From the NCBI RefSeq assembly GCF_900108475.1, contig NZ_FNWO01000012.1:62001-126000 (forward strand): a DNA stretch of 64,000 nt, read 5' to 3'. A model generated the notes under the pieces. It saw only the letters and a list, made by a program, of their open reading frames with translations, did no database searches and was not told the origin of the DNA. Of this stretch, positions 37,306 to 46,397 are shown one piece after another. This DNA comes from Magnetospirillum fulvum (GTDB taxonomy: Bacteria > Pseudomonadota > Alphaproteobacteria > Rhodospirillales > Magnetospirillaceae). The stretch's first letter is position 1, and every line of letters starts with the position of its first letter. A program made the translations under genes and the position numbers.

Positions 37306-40300
37306 ATGCCGCTGACCCGGGATGCCGACCTGCGCCAGCGCCGCGCCGCCAACCCCGCCGCCAGCGTCTGGGTCGCCGCCAGCGCCGGGACCGGCAAGAC
37401 CAAGGTGCTGACCGACCGGGTGCTGACCCTGCTGCTGGCCGGATCGCCGCCGTCCCGCCTGCTGTGCCTGACTTTTACCAAGGCCGCCGCCGCCGAAATG
37501 GCGCTCCGGCTGAACCGGCGGCTGGCGCGTTGGGCCACCGCGTCCGATCCGGCCCTGGCCGCCGATCTGACGGCGTTGCTGGGCCGCTCCCCCGACCCGG
37601 CCGAAAGCGTGCGGGCGCGCCGCCTGTTCGCCCTGGTGCTCGACGCGCCGGGGGGGATGGCGATCCTGACGATTCACGCTTTCTGCCAATCGCTGCTGCG
37701 CCGCTTTCCGCTGGAAGCCGGGATCGCCCCCCACTTCCGGGTGATGGACGAGGCCGATGCCGCCGAGGCGCTGGATGCGGCGAAGATCGAGGTGCTGGCG
37801 TCGGCCCGCGGCGGCACCGATGCCGATCTCGCCCGCGCTCTGGCCCTGGTAACGGCGCGGGTCCACGAAACCGCTTTTCCCGATCTGCTGGGCGAATTGT
37901 CGTCGGACCGGGGACGGCTTGACCGCACCATCCGCCGTCACGGCGGGCTGGAGGGAGTGAAGGCGGCGCTGGCCCGCCGTCTTGGGCTTGAGCCCGGCGA
38001 CAGCGTCGCCAGTCTGCTGAGCGGGGCCTGCGCCGACGAGTCGTTCGATGCCGCCGGTCTGCGTGCCGTGCTGCCCGCGCTCCTGGGCGGCGGCAAGACC
38101 GATCAGGACAAGGCGGCGGTGATGGCGGCGTGGCTGGCCGATCCGGTCGGCCGCGTCGATAGCTTCGACTCGTGGTGCGCGGTGTTCCTGACCCGCGAGG
38201 GAGCCGTGCGCAAGACCCTGGCGACCAAGCCGGTGCGGGAGGCTAATCCCGGACTGGCCGAACGGCTGGAGACCGAGGCGCTCCGGCTGGCGGCGGTGTG
38301 CGAGCAGATCAAGGCGGCGACGATTGCCGAGGCGACCGGCGCTCTGCTGACGCTGGGCGCGGCGCTGCTTGAGGCCTATCGCCGTCACAAGGCGGCCCGT
38401 GCCGCGATGGATTACGACGATCTGATCCTGGCGGCGCGGGGGCTGCTGGCGCGGCCGGGAGTAGCGCCGTGGGTGCTGTACAAGCTCGACGGCGGCATCG
38501 ACCATATTCTGATCGACGAGGCCCAGGACACCAATCCCGATCAATGGGCGGTGGTGGCGGCGCTGACCGAGGAATTCTTTGTCGGGCGCGGTGCGCGCGA
38601 GATCGTCCGCACCGTGTTTGCCGTCGGCGACGCCAAGCAATCAATCTATTCGTTCCAGCGCGCCGATCCCCGCGCCTTCGAGGAGATGCGCGCCCGCTTC
38701 GCCGACAAGGTTCCGGCGGCGAAAGGGCAATGGGACGAGGTGGCGTTGAACCTGTCATTCCGCTCGGGCCGGGCAGTGCTGGACGCGGTCAATGCGGTGT
38801 TCGGGCCGGGCAGTCCCGGCCGCGACGGCGTCGCCGGTCCGGACGAGGACATCACCCATCTCGCCCACCGCGAGGGCGCGGCGGGATCGGTCGAGATCTG
38901 GCCCGCCGTCGCCCCTCGCGCCATCGACGATGCGCCGCCGTGGAAGCCGCCGGTCGAGCGGATCAGAGGCGATTCGCCGCCGACCCGGCTGGCCCGGCTG
39001 CTGGCCCGGCGCATCCGGGCGATGATCGACGGCGAAAAGCTGGACTCGCGCGGGCGTCCGGTACGGGCGGGCGACGTGCTGGTGCTGGTGCGCCGTCGCG
39101 GCGGCTTCGTCGAGGATCTGGTCCGCGAGCTGAAATCGCAAAAGGTCGCGGTGGCCGGGGCCGACCGGATGGTGCTGGCCGACCAGATGGCGGTGATGGA
39201 TCTGATCGCGCTGGGCAACGTCCTGCTGCTGCCCGAGGACGATCTGACCCTGGCGACGGTGTTGAAAGGGCCGCTGGTCGGGCTCTCGGAGGAGCAATTG
39301 TTCGCGCTGGCGTACCGGCGCGGCGACGCGACGCTGTGGGAGACGTTGAAGCGCCGCATCCTCGACGATCCGGCGTTCGAGACCGCCTATCTCTATCTGT
39401 TCGATCTGCTGGCGCTGGCCGACCGGCTGTCGCCCCAGGCGCTGTTCGCCCGCATTCTCGGGCCGTTGGGCGGGCGGCGCGCTCTTCTGGCCCGGCTGGG
39501 GCAAGAGGCCGAGGACGCGATCGACGAGTTCGTCGCTTTGGCCTTGGCGTTCGAGTGGGCGCACCCGCCCTCGCTCCAGGGCTTCCTCCATTGGCTGGAA
39601 GCGAGCCAGCCCGAGATCAAGCGCGACCTCGAACAATCCGGCCGCGACGCGGTGCGGATCATGACGGTCCACGGTGCGAAGGGGCTTCAGGCCCCGATTG
39701 TGATCCTGCCCGATACGCTCCAGGTGCCGACCCGCAGTGGGCGGCTGCTGTGGCTGGAAGACGAGGAAGGCGGCGACGATCTGCCCGCCTGGTCCCCCCG
39801 GGCCGAGGATCAGGACCCGGTTTGCCGCGCCGCCGCCGAGGCGCGCAAGCTGGCCCGCGAACGCGAATATCGCCGCCTGCTCTATGTCGCGATGACGCGG
39901 GCCGAGGACCGGCTGATCGTCTGCGGCTGGGAGACCCGCAAGGCCCCGCCCGAGGGCAGTTGGTACCATCTGATCCGGGGCGCGGTCGAGCCGCTGGCCA
40001 AGCCGGTCGAGGATGCGTGGCTGGCCCAGGCGGGCGAGACAAGCGACGCGACGGTGCCGACCCTGCGCTGCCTCCAGACCGCGCCGCCCGAATCCGGCGA
40101 CGCAGCGGTCGATTCGGCGCGTCCGTCGGCTCCCTTGCCCGCATGGGCACTGGCCCCGGCCGGAGACGAACCGTCGCCGCCCCGTCCGCTCGCTCCCTCG
40201 CGTCCCGACGAGGACGAACCGGCGGTGCGCTCGCCGCTCGACGGACCCGAGGATACCAGACGCTGGCGGCGGGGCTGGCTGATCCACCGTCTGCTCCAGA

Positions 40301-40770
40301 CCCTGCCCGATCTGCCCGCGCCGCAGCGCTCGGCCGCGATGGCGGGCTTTCTCGCCCGGCCGCTGTGGGAGCTCTCTGCGGCCGAGCGGGTGGCGATTGG
40401 CGGCGAAGTGGCGGCGATCCTGAACGATCCCGCCTTCGCGTCGCTGTTCGGTCCCGCCTCGCTGGCCGAGGTGCCGCTGATCGGGCGGATCGGCGACCGC
40501 ATCCTGTCGGGTCGGCTCGACCGGCTGGTGGTCAGCGCCACCGAGGTGATGGCGGTCGATTACAAGACCAACCGTCGGCCCCCGGTCGATCCCGCCGAGA
40601 TTCCCGCGCTCTATGTCCGCCAGATGGCGGCCTACCGGCTGGCGCTGGCCTGCCTCTATCCCGGTCATCTGATCCGCTGCCTGCTGCTATGGACCGATGG
40701 GCCGCAGATGATGGAGATTCCCGCCGCTCGCCTCGACGACGCCCTGGCCGGGATAATGCCGGCGGAGTGA
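37306..40770 (+). CDS. addA: double-strand break repair helicase-nuclease AddA
   Basis: The 1,154-residue protein is a UvrD-type SF1A helicase with a C-terminal RecB-like nuclease. Walker A is [18 protein letters not shown]; motif Ia follows as LCLTFTKAAAAEMA; DEAQDTNPDQW is Walker B; VGDAKQSIYSFQRADP, RSGRAVLDAVNAVFG and VHGAKGLQAPIVILPDT are later motifs; LYVAMTRAEDRL is motif VI. The nuclease motif is LSGRLDRLVV with MAVDYKTNRRPP. AddA works with AddB, which is not in the window. ATG at 37306 starts 7 bp after xerD. Confidence 0.93.
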   Translation: MPLTRDADLRQRRAANPAASVWVAASAGTGKTKVLTDRVLTLLLAGSPPSRLLCLTFTKAAAAEMALRLNRRLARWATASDPALAADLTALLGRSPDPAESVRARRLFALVLDAPGGMAILTIHAFCQSLLRRFPLEAGIAPHFRVMDEADAAEALDAAKIEVLASARGGTDADLARALALVTARVHETAFPDLLGELSSDRGRLDRTIRRHGGLEGVKAALARRLGLEPGDSVASLLSGACADESFDAAGLRAVLPALLGGGKTDQDKAAVMAAWLADPVGRVDSFDSWCAVFLTREGAVRKTLATKPVREANPGLAERLETEALRLAAVCEQIKAATIAEATGALLTLGAALLEAYRRHKAARAAMDYDDLILAARGLLARPGVAPWVLYKLDGGIDHILIDEAQDTNPDQWAVVAALTEEFFVGRGAREIVRTVFAVGDAKQSIYSFQRADPRAFEEMRARFADKVPAAKGQWDEVALNLSFRSGRAVLDAVNAVFGPGSPGRDGVAGPDEDITHLAHREGAAGSVEIWPAVAPRAIDDAPPWKPPVERIRGDSPPTRLARLLARRIRAMIDGEKLDSRGRPVRAGDVLVLVRRRGGFVEDLVRELKSQKVAVAGADRMVLADQMAVMDLIALGNVLLLPEDDLTLATVLKGPLVGLSEEQLFALAYRRGDATLWETLKRRILDDPAFETAYLYLFDLLALADRLSPQALFARILGPLGGRRALLARLGQEAEDAIDEFVALALAFEWAHPPSLQGFLHWLEASQPEIKRDLEQSGRDAVRIMTVHGAKGLQAPIVILPDTLQVPTRSGRLLWLEDEEGGDDLPAWSPRAEDQDPVCRAAAEARKLAREREYRRLLYVAMTRAEDRLIVCGWETRKAPPEGSWYHLIRGAVEPLAKPVEDAWLAQAGETSDATVPTLRCLQTAPPESGDAAVDSARPSAPLPAWALAPAGDEPSPPRPLAPSRPDEDEPAVRSPLDGPEDTRRWRRGWLIHRLLQTLPDLPAPQRSAAMAGFLARPLWELSAAERVAIGGEVAAILNDPAFASLFGPASLAEVPLIGRIGDRILSGRLDRLVVSATEVMAVDYKTNRRPPVDPAEIPALYVRQMAAYRLALACLYPGHLIRCLLLWTDGPQMMEIPAARLDDALAGIMPAE

Positions 40771-40835
40771 CCGCGGGGACTTGACGGATTGTTCTCTTTA
40801 TGTTCTAAGAGCGGGACGTGGTGACGGAGCCTGCG

Positions 40836-41108
40836 ATGACTCATTTCCGATCCCCTTGCCCCGACGAGATGGAGCGGCGGTTCGACGGCCCGGTGCCGCC
40901 GTTTGATCCGGCCGTGACCGGGCGACCGGTGGCGGCGGCGCGCGAAGTGCTGTTTCGTCGTCTTGCCGCCGAGCAGCGTCAGGCGATTGCGCGGCGTCGC
41001 GCCGGGCTGTCCGCTGCCGAAAGTCGTGCCGACGAAAGGTTGTGCCTCGCCGCTCGCACGCTGCATTATTATAGGACCGAGGGTGCGGCCTGGAGCGGAC
41101 GAGTCTGA
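40836..41108 (+). CDS. hypothetical protein, 90 residues
   Basis: The product is a short, Arg/Ala-rich soluble protein (MTHFRSPCPDEMERRFDGPV, then ALARRLAAE-type helices, ending YYRTEGAAWSGRV). ATG at 40836 has GGAG about 7 bases upstream; the GTG at 40818 would be an alternative start. It lies 65 bp after addA. The downstream boundary is the MITE-like element, which starts 27 bp after the stop. No family was recognised. Confidence 0.6.
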   Translation: MTHFRSPCPDEMERRFDGPVPPFDPAVTGRPVAAAREVLFRRLAAEQRQAIARRRAGLSAAESRADERLCLAARTLHYYRTEGAAWSGRV

Positions 41109-41135
41109 TCGCCGCGATCCCGCGTTGTTTGTGTA

Positions 41136-41399
41136 GTCTCCCGTGAAAAAGTCCCTCGCTGTCGCTCGGTGTACTTTTTCCCGTTGGATTAAAAGGAGAA
41201 AAATGGGCTAGGGGCGGCCCAGCGCCCATTTTTCGTGTTGTCTGTTTCACCAGCCTCCGAAGCCGTGGGCGTCGCCCATCGGCCTCGGAGGGAACCAAAT
41301 CCATCCCCGCGCGGAAAGCTTGATTGAGCACGGGGATTCTTTTTGAACCGGGAAAAAGTACACTGAGGCCAAAGGCCGAAGGACTTTTTCACGACCTAC
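41136..41399. mobile_element. MITE-like element, copy 2 (264 bp)
   Basis: The left end GTCTCCCGTGAAAAAGTCC is identical to that of copy 1; the right end is GGACTTTTTCACGACCTAC. A perfect 6-bp direct repeat TGTGTA (41130-41135 and 41400-41405) flanks it. The rest is nearly identical to copy 1 (1791-2093) except that 39 bp are missing between two CCAGCCT repeats. The right end lies just before the ribosome-binding site of the YbaK-like gene, so that gene's transcription must start within or across the element. Confidence 0.85.
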
Positions 41400-41421
41400 T
41401 GTGTAGGGGGAGAGTGTGCCG

Positions 41422-41895
41422 ATGAGTCTGGACTCCGTCCGCCGCTTCCTGGCCGAGGCCGCGCCCGATCTTGTCATCGTCGAACTTGAGGCCAGCACGG
41501 CGACGGTCGCGCTGGCCGCCGAAGGCCACGGGGTCGAACCGGCGCGGATCGCCAAGACGCTGTCGCTGAAGGTCGGCGACCGCCCGTTCCTGCTGGTGAC
41601 GCGGGGCGACGCCCGGCTGGACAACCGCAAGGCCAAGGCGGCGTTCGGCGGCAAGGTCCGGATGCTGACCGCCGACGAGGTCGAGGCGGTCACCGGCCAT
41701 CCGGTCGGGGGCGTCTGCCCGTTCGGTCTTGCTACCCCGTTGCGGGTGCATTGCGACGTCTCGCTGCGCGCCTTCGACGAGGTGGTTCCCGCCGCAGGCT
41801 CGATCAACAGCGCGGTTCGGATCGCGCCGCTTCGGCTGGCCGATCTGGTCGAGGCCGACTGGGTCGATGTCTGCCAGGAGAGCAGCCCCCCCTGA
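41422..41895 (+). CDS. YbaK/EbsC-type aminoacyl-tRNA deacylase-like protein
   Basis: The 157-residue product has the YbaK/ProRS-INS fold: AKTLSLKVGDRPFLLVTRGD, the ARLDNRKAKAAFGGKVRMLT stretch and the GHPVGGVCPFG loop with the conserved Cys/Pro-Phe-Gly. Members hydrolyse mischarged Cys/Ala/Ser-tRNA(Pro). The precise substrate cannot be told. ATG at 41422 is preceded by GGGGGAGAG. The upstream 264 bp is a MITE-like element. Confidence 0.88.
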   Translation: MSLDSVRRFLAEAAPDLVIVELEASTATVALAAEGHGVEPARIAKTLSLKVGDRPFLLVTRGDARLDNRKAKAAFGGKVRMLTADEVEAVTGHPVGGVCPFGLATPLRVHCDVSLRAFDEVVPAAGSINSAVRIAPLRLADLVEADWVDVCQESSPP

Positions 41896-41925
41896 CCGCG
41901 CTGGTCGTGCTATAGAACGACGATC

Positions 41926-43302
41926 ATGACCCGATCTCTTCCTGCCTGGAAGGCCGAGACCCGCGCGACGATCGCCCTGGCTTGGCCGCTTGTTCTTACC
42001 AATCTCGCCCAAGTCGCCATCGGCCTGACCGCCACCCTGATGATGGGGTGGCTGGGGCCGGTGACCCTGGCGGCGGGGGCGCTGGGGACCAACCTCTATA
42101 TGGCGGTCTATGTGGTCGGGCTCGGTCTGGTCACCTCGACCGCGCCGATGCTGGCCCAGACCCTGGGACGCGGCCGCCACTCCCTGCGCGACTGCCGCCG
42201 TACCGTCCATCAGGGGATGTGGCTGGCGGTGCTGCTCTGTCTGCCCGCCTGGGCGGTGATGTGGAACGCCGACGCGGTGCTGCGGGCGCTGGGGCAGGAT
42301 TCCACGCTGACCGGTGAGGCCCAGCATTATCTCCGCTACATGCAATGGGGGGTGCTGCCCGCGCTCGGCTTCGCCGTGCTGCGCGCCTTCATCGCCGCCC
42401 ACGAACGCCCCCGCTCCGGGATGGTGGTGACGGTGGCGGCGATCCTGCTCAACATCGTGTTGTGCTGGGGGCTGATCTTCGGCCATGCCGGGCTGCCCGC
42501 GATGGGAATCGCCGGGGCCGGGATCGCCACCACGATCTCGGAAGTCTTTATGTTCGCCGCGCTGCTGGCGTTTCTGCTGATCGACCGCCGCCTGCGCCGC
42601 TATCGCCTGCTGGGCGGGTTCTGGCGTCCCGATCTGGCCCGGCTGCGCGAATTGTGGCGGATCGGCCTGCCGATGGGGCTGTCGATGGGGTTCGAGGTCA
42701 CCGGAATCATCGCCGCCGCCTTCCTGTGCGGGATGATCGGGACCGAGGCCATCGCCGCCCACGCCATCGCGATTCAGGTCGCCTCGATCACCTTCATGGT
42801 GCCGCTGGGGCTGGCCCAGGCCGCGACCGTTCGGGTCGGGCTGGCCGCCGGGGCGGGCGACCATGCCGGGATCGGCCGGGCCGGATGGGTCTCGCTGGGG
42901 CTGGGAATCGGTTTCATGGCGGTGATGGCGGTGCTGCTGACGACACAGGCCGGGCCGGTGGTCGGGCTGTTTCTCGATCTCGGCAATCCCGCCTCGCTGG
43001 CGGTGGCCCAGGTCGCGGTGCCGCTGCTGGCGGTGGCGGGACTGTTCCAGGTCGCCGACGGTGCCCAGGTGGTCGCGGCCGGAGCCCTGCGCGGGCTGAA
43101 GGACACCCGGATGCCGATGTTGTATGCCGGATTGGGCTATTGGGCGCTGGCGGTGCCGCTGGGCGCGGCGCTGGCCTTTCCGGCTGGGCTGGGAGCGTTG
43201 GGGGTGTGGAGCGCGCTGGCCCTGGGGCTGGCGGTGGTGGCGGGGCTGATGACCCTGCGCTGGTCGCGCCACCGTCGGCTGGAGCAGATGCCGATGGCCT
43301 AA
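41926..43302 (+). CDS. MATE family efflux transporter
   Basis: The 458-residue inner-membrane protein has twelve predicted helices. The N-terminal half begins with the typical WPLVLTNLAQVAIGLTATLM and GTNLYMAVYVVGLGL; the second half has GFEVTGIIAAAFLCGMIGTE, MVPLGLAQAATVRVG and VADGAQVVAAGALRGLKDTR, a MATE signature. It exports drugs or metabolites using a cation gradient; the substrate is unknown. ATG at 41926, 30 bp behind the YbaK-like gene, suggests co-transcription. It converges with the MFS gene (4 bp between stop codons). Confidence 0.93.
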   Translation: MTRSLPAWKAETRATIALAWPLVLTNLAQVAIGLTATLMMGWLGPVTLAAGALGTNLYMAVYVVGLGLVTSTAPMLAQTLGRGRHSLRDCRRTVHQGMWLAVLLCLPAWAVMWNADAVLRALGQDSTLTGEAQHYLRYMQWGVLPALGFAVLRAFIAAHERPRSGMVVTVAAILLNIVLCWGLIFGHAGLPAMGIAGAGIATTISEVFMFAALLAFLLIDRRLRRYRLLGGFWRPDLARLRELWRIGLPMGLSMGFEVTGIIAAAFLCGMIGTEAIAAHAIAIQVASITFMVPLGLAQAATVRVGLAAGAGDHAGIGRAGWVSLGLGIGFMAVMAVLLTTQAGPVVGLFLDLGNPASLAVAQVAVPLLAVAGLFQVADGAQVVAAGALRGLKDTRMPMLYAGLGYWALAVPLGAALAFPAGLGALGVWSALALGLAVVAGLMTLRWSRHRRLEQMPMA

Positions 43303-43306
43303 GCGA

Positions 43307-44572
43307 TCATCCGGCGGCGGGGTGGCGCAGCCGCCGCCACGCCGGGCTGAACGCGATCACCGCCAGCGAGATCGCGGCGGCCAGCATGATCGCGACGGCG
43401 GGGGTCAGGATGAAGCCGGTCCTGGTCACGGTGAAATGGAGCAGCACCGGCATCGAGCCGCCGACGATTCCCTCGGCGACGTTGACCGAGATCGCCAGTC
43501 CGGTCGAGCGCACGTCGGGCGGAAAGATATCGACCATCAGCACGTAGCAGGGCAGCAGGATCAGGGCGAGAATGCAAAACAGCAGGGTCTCGCCCGCCAG
43601 GACCATTCCATAGCCGCCGCCGCTCATCGCCAGATAGAGCGGATAGGCGGCGAGGATGGCCAGGATCAGCCCGATCCGGAGAATCCGCATCGCCCCGACC
43701 CGGTCGGCCAGCGCGCCGACGCCGATGAAAACGACGATGCCGATGGCCAGCACCAGGGTGCCGATCTGGAGCGAATCGCTGTTGGACAACCCGGCATGGG
43801 CGGTGGTCCAGCCGACCGAATAGACCGCCAGGGTGTAAAAGAACACGGTGCCGCCGACGATGGCGCCAAACGCCCCCAGCAGCGCGGCGCGGTGGTGCCG
43901 CCACAGTCGCAGCAGCGGAATGGCGGTCTCGTGCTGGGGCGGCTCGTAAGTGTCGTCGAGGCCGTGGCGGAAATACAGCCCGGTGGCCGAGATCAGGATG
44001 CTCAGCGCGAACGGAATCCGCCATCCCCACGCCTGCATGTCGGCGGGGTCGAGCGCGGCGGTGACGACATAGCAGACGAAGCCGCCGAGCAAGATGCCGA
44101 TCAGCCCGCCCGAGGTGGCGATCGCGGTCATCAGCCCCTTGAACCGGCTGGGGCCGCTTTCGTTGGCAAAGACGATCGAGCCGCTGAACTCGCCCCCGAC
44201 CGAAAGCCCCTGGATCAGCCGCAGCAGCACCAGGGCGACTGGCGCGGCCAGTCCGGCCTGCTGATAGGTCGGCAACAGCGCGAACAACCCGGTCGGCACC
44301 GCCATCGTCAGGATCGACAGCAGCAGAACCGAGCGGCGGCTGAGCGAATCGCCCAGATGGCCAAAGGCAATCGCGCCGATCGGCCGCATCAGTGCCCCGG
44401 CGGCAAACGCGCCGAACGACGCCAGCGTCGCCGCCGCCGGATCGTCGGAGGGAAAGAAGTTGGCGCCAATGATCGCCGCCAGATAGCCGAAGATCGCAAA
44501 GTCATAATATTCGATGACATTGCCCATGACGATGGCACCGACGATCTTGGTCCGGGAATTCTTCTGCGCCAA
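43307..44572 (-). CDS. MHS-type MFS transporter
   Basis: The 421-residue 12-helix transporter belongs to the metabolite:H+ symporter group (ProP/ShiA/KgtP-like): IVMGNVIEYYDFAIFGYLAA in helix 1, RPIGAIAFGHLGDSLSRR after helix 2, and RLIQGLSVGGEFSGS. The substrate, probably an organic acid or osmolyte, is not resolved. TTG at 44572 is chosen because GAGGGGGG precedes it and it gives a normal N-terminus just before the first helix; a longer frame to 44749 is rejected as non-coding. Confidence 0.88.
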   Translation of the reverse strand: MAQKNSRTKIVGAIVMGNVIEYYDFAIFGYLAAIIGANFFPSDDPAAATLASFGAFAAGALMRPIGAIAFGHLGDSLSRRSVLLLSILTMAVPTGLFALLPTYQQAGLAAPVALVLLRLIQGLSVGGEFSGSIVFANESGPSRFKGLMTAIATSGGLIGILLGGFVCYVVTAALDPADMQAWGWRIPFALSILISATGLYFRHGLDDTYEPPQHETAIPLLRLWRHHRAALLGAFGAIVGGTVFFYTLAVYSVGWTTAHAGLSNSDSLQIGTLVLAIGIVVFIGVGALADRVGAMRILRIGLILAILAAYPLYLAMSGGGYGMVLAGETLLFCILALILLPCYVLMVDIFPPDVRSTGLAISVNVAEGIVGGSMPVLLHFTVTRTGFILTPAVAIMLAAAISLAVIAFSPAWRRLRHPAAG

Positions 44573-44719
44573 TGCGCCCCCCCTCGATATTGGACGTCTG
44601 TTTGTCCACGCCGCCGCTGCCACGGCGGATGTGTCCCGATATCGATCTCTGATAGGCTGGATTTCTGGCGTTTGACAACCCTCTTGTCGATTCGACGGAA
44701 GGGGGATGGTGCCAAACGA

Positions 44720-44743
44720 AAGAGGGCTCCCGATAGAGCCCTC
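44720..44743 (-). terminator. terminator of the HSDR_N-like gene
   Basis: AGAGGGCTC pairs with GAGCCCTCT around CCGATA; on the minus strand the stem is followed by TTTCGTTT. It lies about 40 bp past the stop codon of the minus-strand gene at 44782. Confidence 0.8.
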
Positions 44744-44781
44744 TGACATAACCCGATGGACCGACCGCTCGCGTCTGATTG

Positions 44782-45912
44782 CTATACTGTCGCGGCTACC
44801 TTTGCCTTTACGCTATCGTAGGTGGCGGCTGTTGCCTTCAGCCGGTCTGCGTGGGCGAAAATGTCGTCCAGGCTCTCGATGTGTATCCGCTCCTCAGCCT
44901 TGTTTTCATCGAACAGGCCAAGATACTTGATGCTGCGGTTGAGATGTAGGCGGCATATCGGCTTACGGTTGTTGTCGTCCAGCAGGACCGCGCAGTAGCT
45001 CTTGGCGTCGCGCATGGTCACACGCTCCACTTTGACTACTTCGCGCACGATGGCGCGGACGATCTGATAGCCGTCGATTTCCTCCTGGGTGGTAACAATA
45101 TCGTCAAGCTCTCCAGTGCCCTCGGCGGAAGCCTGAGCGGACGGCGAAGCCTCGGTCTCAGAAGACTCAGACTGCGAGACAGGCAAAGCGGTTTTTGCTG
45201 TGTCGTCCATTGCATTGGACAGGCGCTGATTGACCAACTCCCGTACCGTGTCTTTCATGGCCTTCTGCACCAGCGGACCGAACTTAGTCAGGACATTGGC
45301 AGTCAGCTTGCCGTCATAGACCCGCCCAATGAGCAAACGCATGACCTCGTCAGACGGAGAGTCAATTTCGTTGGCGATCTCGCGCATGAGGAGGGAACCG
45401 TACTTGAGGTCGCTTGCAGTTTCGAGAATGGACGTGACGTTAAAATTGGTGTTTGCAAACTTCTTAAGCTCATCCACCTGGGCGGGGCGGTAGTTGAGCA
45501 TGTCAAACTCAAAGAACGGCTTGATATCCATCTTATTCGGTTGATCAAGGTCACTGAAAAACCAATATAAAATTCCGTTTGTTAGTATGCTGAACCGAGC
45601 TTCTGTGACAGAGAAATAACGATAAAGCTGGGACATGTGCTGAGTAGATAGCGAGAATTTGCATGGCTTGCATTCGATCAGCATAACCACCTTGCCATCA
45701 ATATTAATGGCGTAGTCAACCTTTTCGCCCTTTTTCACGCCAACATCAGCGGTGAACTCGGGGACCACTGCATGCGGGTCGAACACGTCGTAACCAAGTG
45801 CGCTGAGGAACGGCATGATGCAGGCGTTCTTAGTCGCCTCCTCCGTCTCGATGCTGTCCTTTTGCTTGGCTATGCGTTGTGCAAGAGATGCTATCTTGTC
45901 GGCAAAGTCCAT
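44782..45912 (-). CDS. stand-alone HSDR_N-type restriction nuclease-like protein
   Basis: The 376-residue protein has an N-terminal type I restriction R-subunit-like nuclease domain (HSDR_N_2): ATKNACIMPFLSALGYDVFD, VDYAINIDGKVVMLIECKPC with the PD-(D/E)xK Asp and Glu-x-Lys, and LYRYFSVTEARFSILTNGI. No helicase domain follows; the centre is Ser/Glu-rich and the C-terminus has another small domain of unknown kind. The gene is much lower in GC than its surroundings. ATG at 45912 follows GGGGAGTGG. Such proteins are common in phage and genomic-island DNA; a defence role is inferred. Confidence 0.8.
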   Translation of the reverse strand: MDFADKIASLAQRIAKQKDSIETEEATKNACIMPFLSALGYDVFDPHAVVPEFTADVGVKKGEKVDYAINIDGKVVMLIECKPCKFSLSTQHMSQLYRYFSVTEARFSILTNGILYWFFSDLDQPNKMDIKPFFEFDMLNYRPAQVDELKKFANTNFNVTSILETASDLKYGSLLMREIANEIDSPSDEVMRLLIGRVYDGKLTANVLTKFGPLVQKAMKDTVRELVNQRLSNAMDDTAKTALPVSQSESSETEASPSAQASAEGTGELDDIVTTQEEIDGYQIVRAIVREVVKVERVTMRDAKSYCAVLLDDNNRKPICRLHLNRSIKYLGLFDENKAEERIHIESLDDIFAHADRLKATAATYDSVKAKVAATV

Positions 45913-46125
45913 CCTCGACCACTCCCCTTGGCGTCCCATTGTGAAGGTTTCTCTACCTCCAATGGGTCCCATCATACAGTGACTGATGGTTGCGGCATAG
46001 GTGCCCCGATGTGCGAGGGGAACGGGAGTGCAGCAGTTCAGTAGCCGTTTCGCGTCCTCGCAAGGGATCATTTCAAGAGCTACCTAGGGTGTCAAAACTA
46101 CCTTGGGAGTCCACCCAAAGAACGC

Positions 46126-46263
46126 CACACAGCAAGAAGGCTCCCGAAGGAGCCCTCTGTTATCGCCTAAGCTATTGAAAAATCATTCCCATTCGATCGT
46201 CCCCGGCGGCTTGCTGGTGACGTCGTAGGTCACGCGGTTGATGCCCTTGACCTCGTTGATGAT
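46126..46263. repeat. attL: duplicated guaA 3' end plus terminator
   Basis: This 138-bp stretch aligns without gaps to 55826-55963, with 14 mismatches by hand count. On the minus strand it encodes the last 26 residues of GuaA ([20 protein letters not shown] then GTIEWE) plus stop, followed by a GGCTCC/GGAGCC terminator stem. The codon differences within the tail are synonymous. The block 46232-46263 is identical to 55932-55963 and is the likely strand-exchange core; homology stops right after it. It is the left attachment site of the 9.7-kb element. Confidence 0.88.
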
Positions 46264-46349
46264 GAGAGAAATTATCGTCATTGGCGCAGAAAGCCTAGGA
46301 TTTTAGCCGCACACAAGGACCGGGAGAGACCGTCGAGTGCAGTGTTCCA

Positions 46350-46368
46350 CACACAAAATCACACACAA
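46350..46368. repeat. left candidate integrase arm site
   Basis: The 19-bp sequence CACACAAAATCACACACAA lies 87 bp inside the left core and recurs exactly at 55785-55803, 129 bp inside the right core. Its position at both ends of the element fits arm-type integrase sites of an attP. Confidence 0.6.
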
Positions 46369-46397
46369 CGCTCGACAGCAGCGGGCGGACATGGCCG

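Noticed and set aside
34609-38640. A 1,343-codon open frame on the minus strand
   Set aside because: It is antisense to the exported protein, xerD and addA genes, which have clear motifs. Long antisense frames are expected in such GC-rich codon-biased DNA; its product is low-complexity Gly/Arg/Gln-rich.
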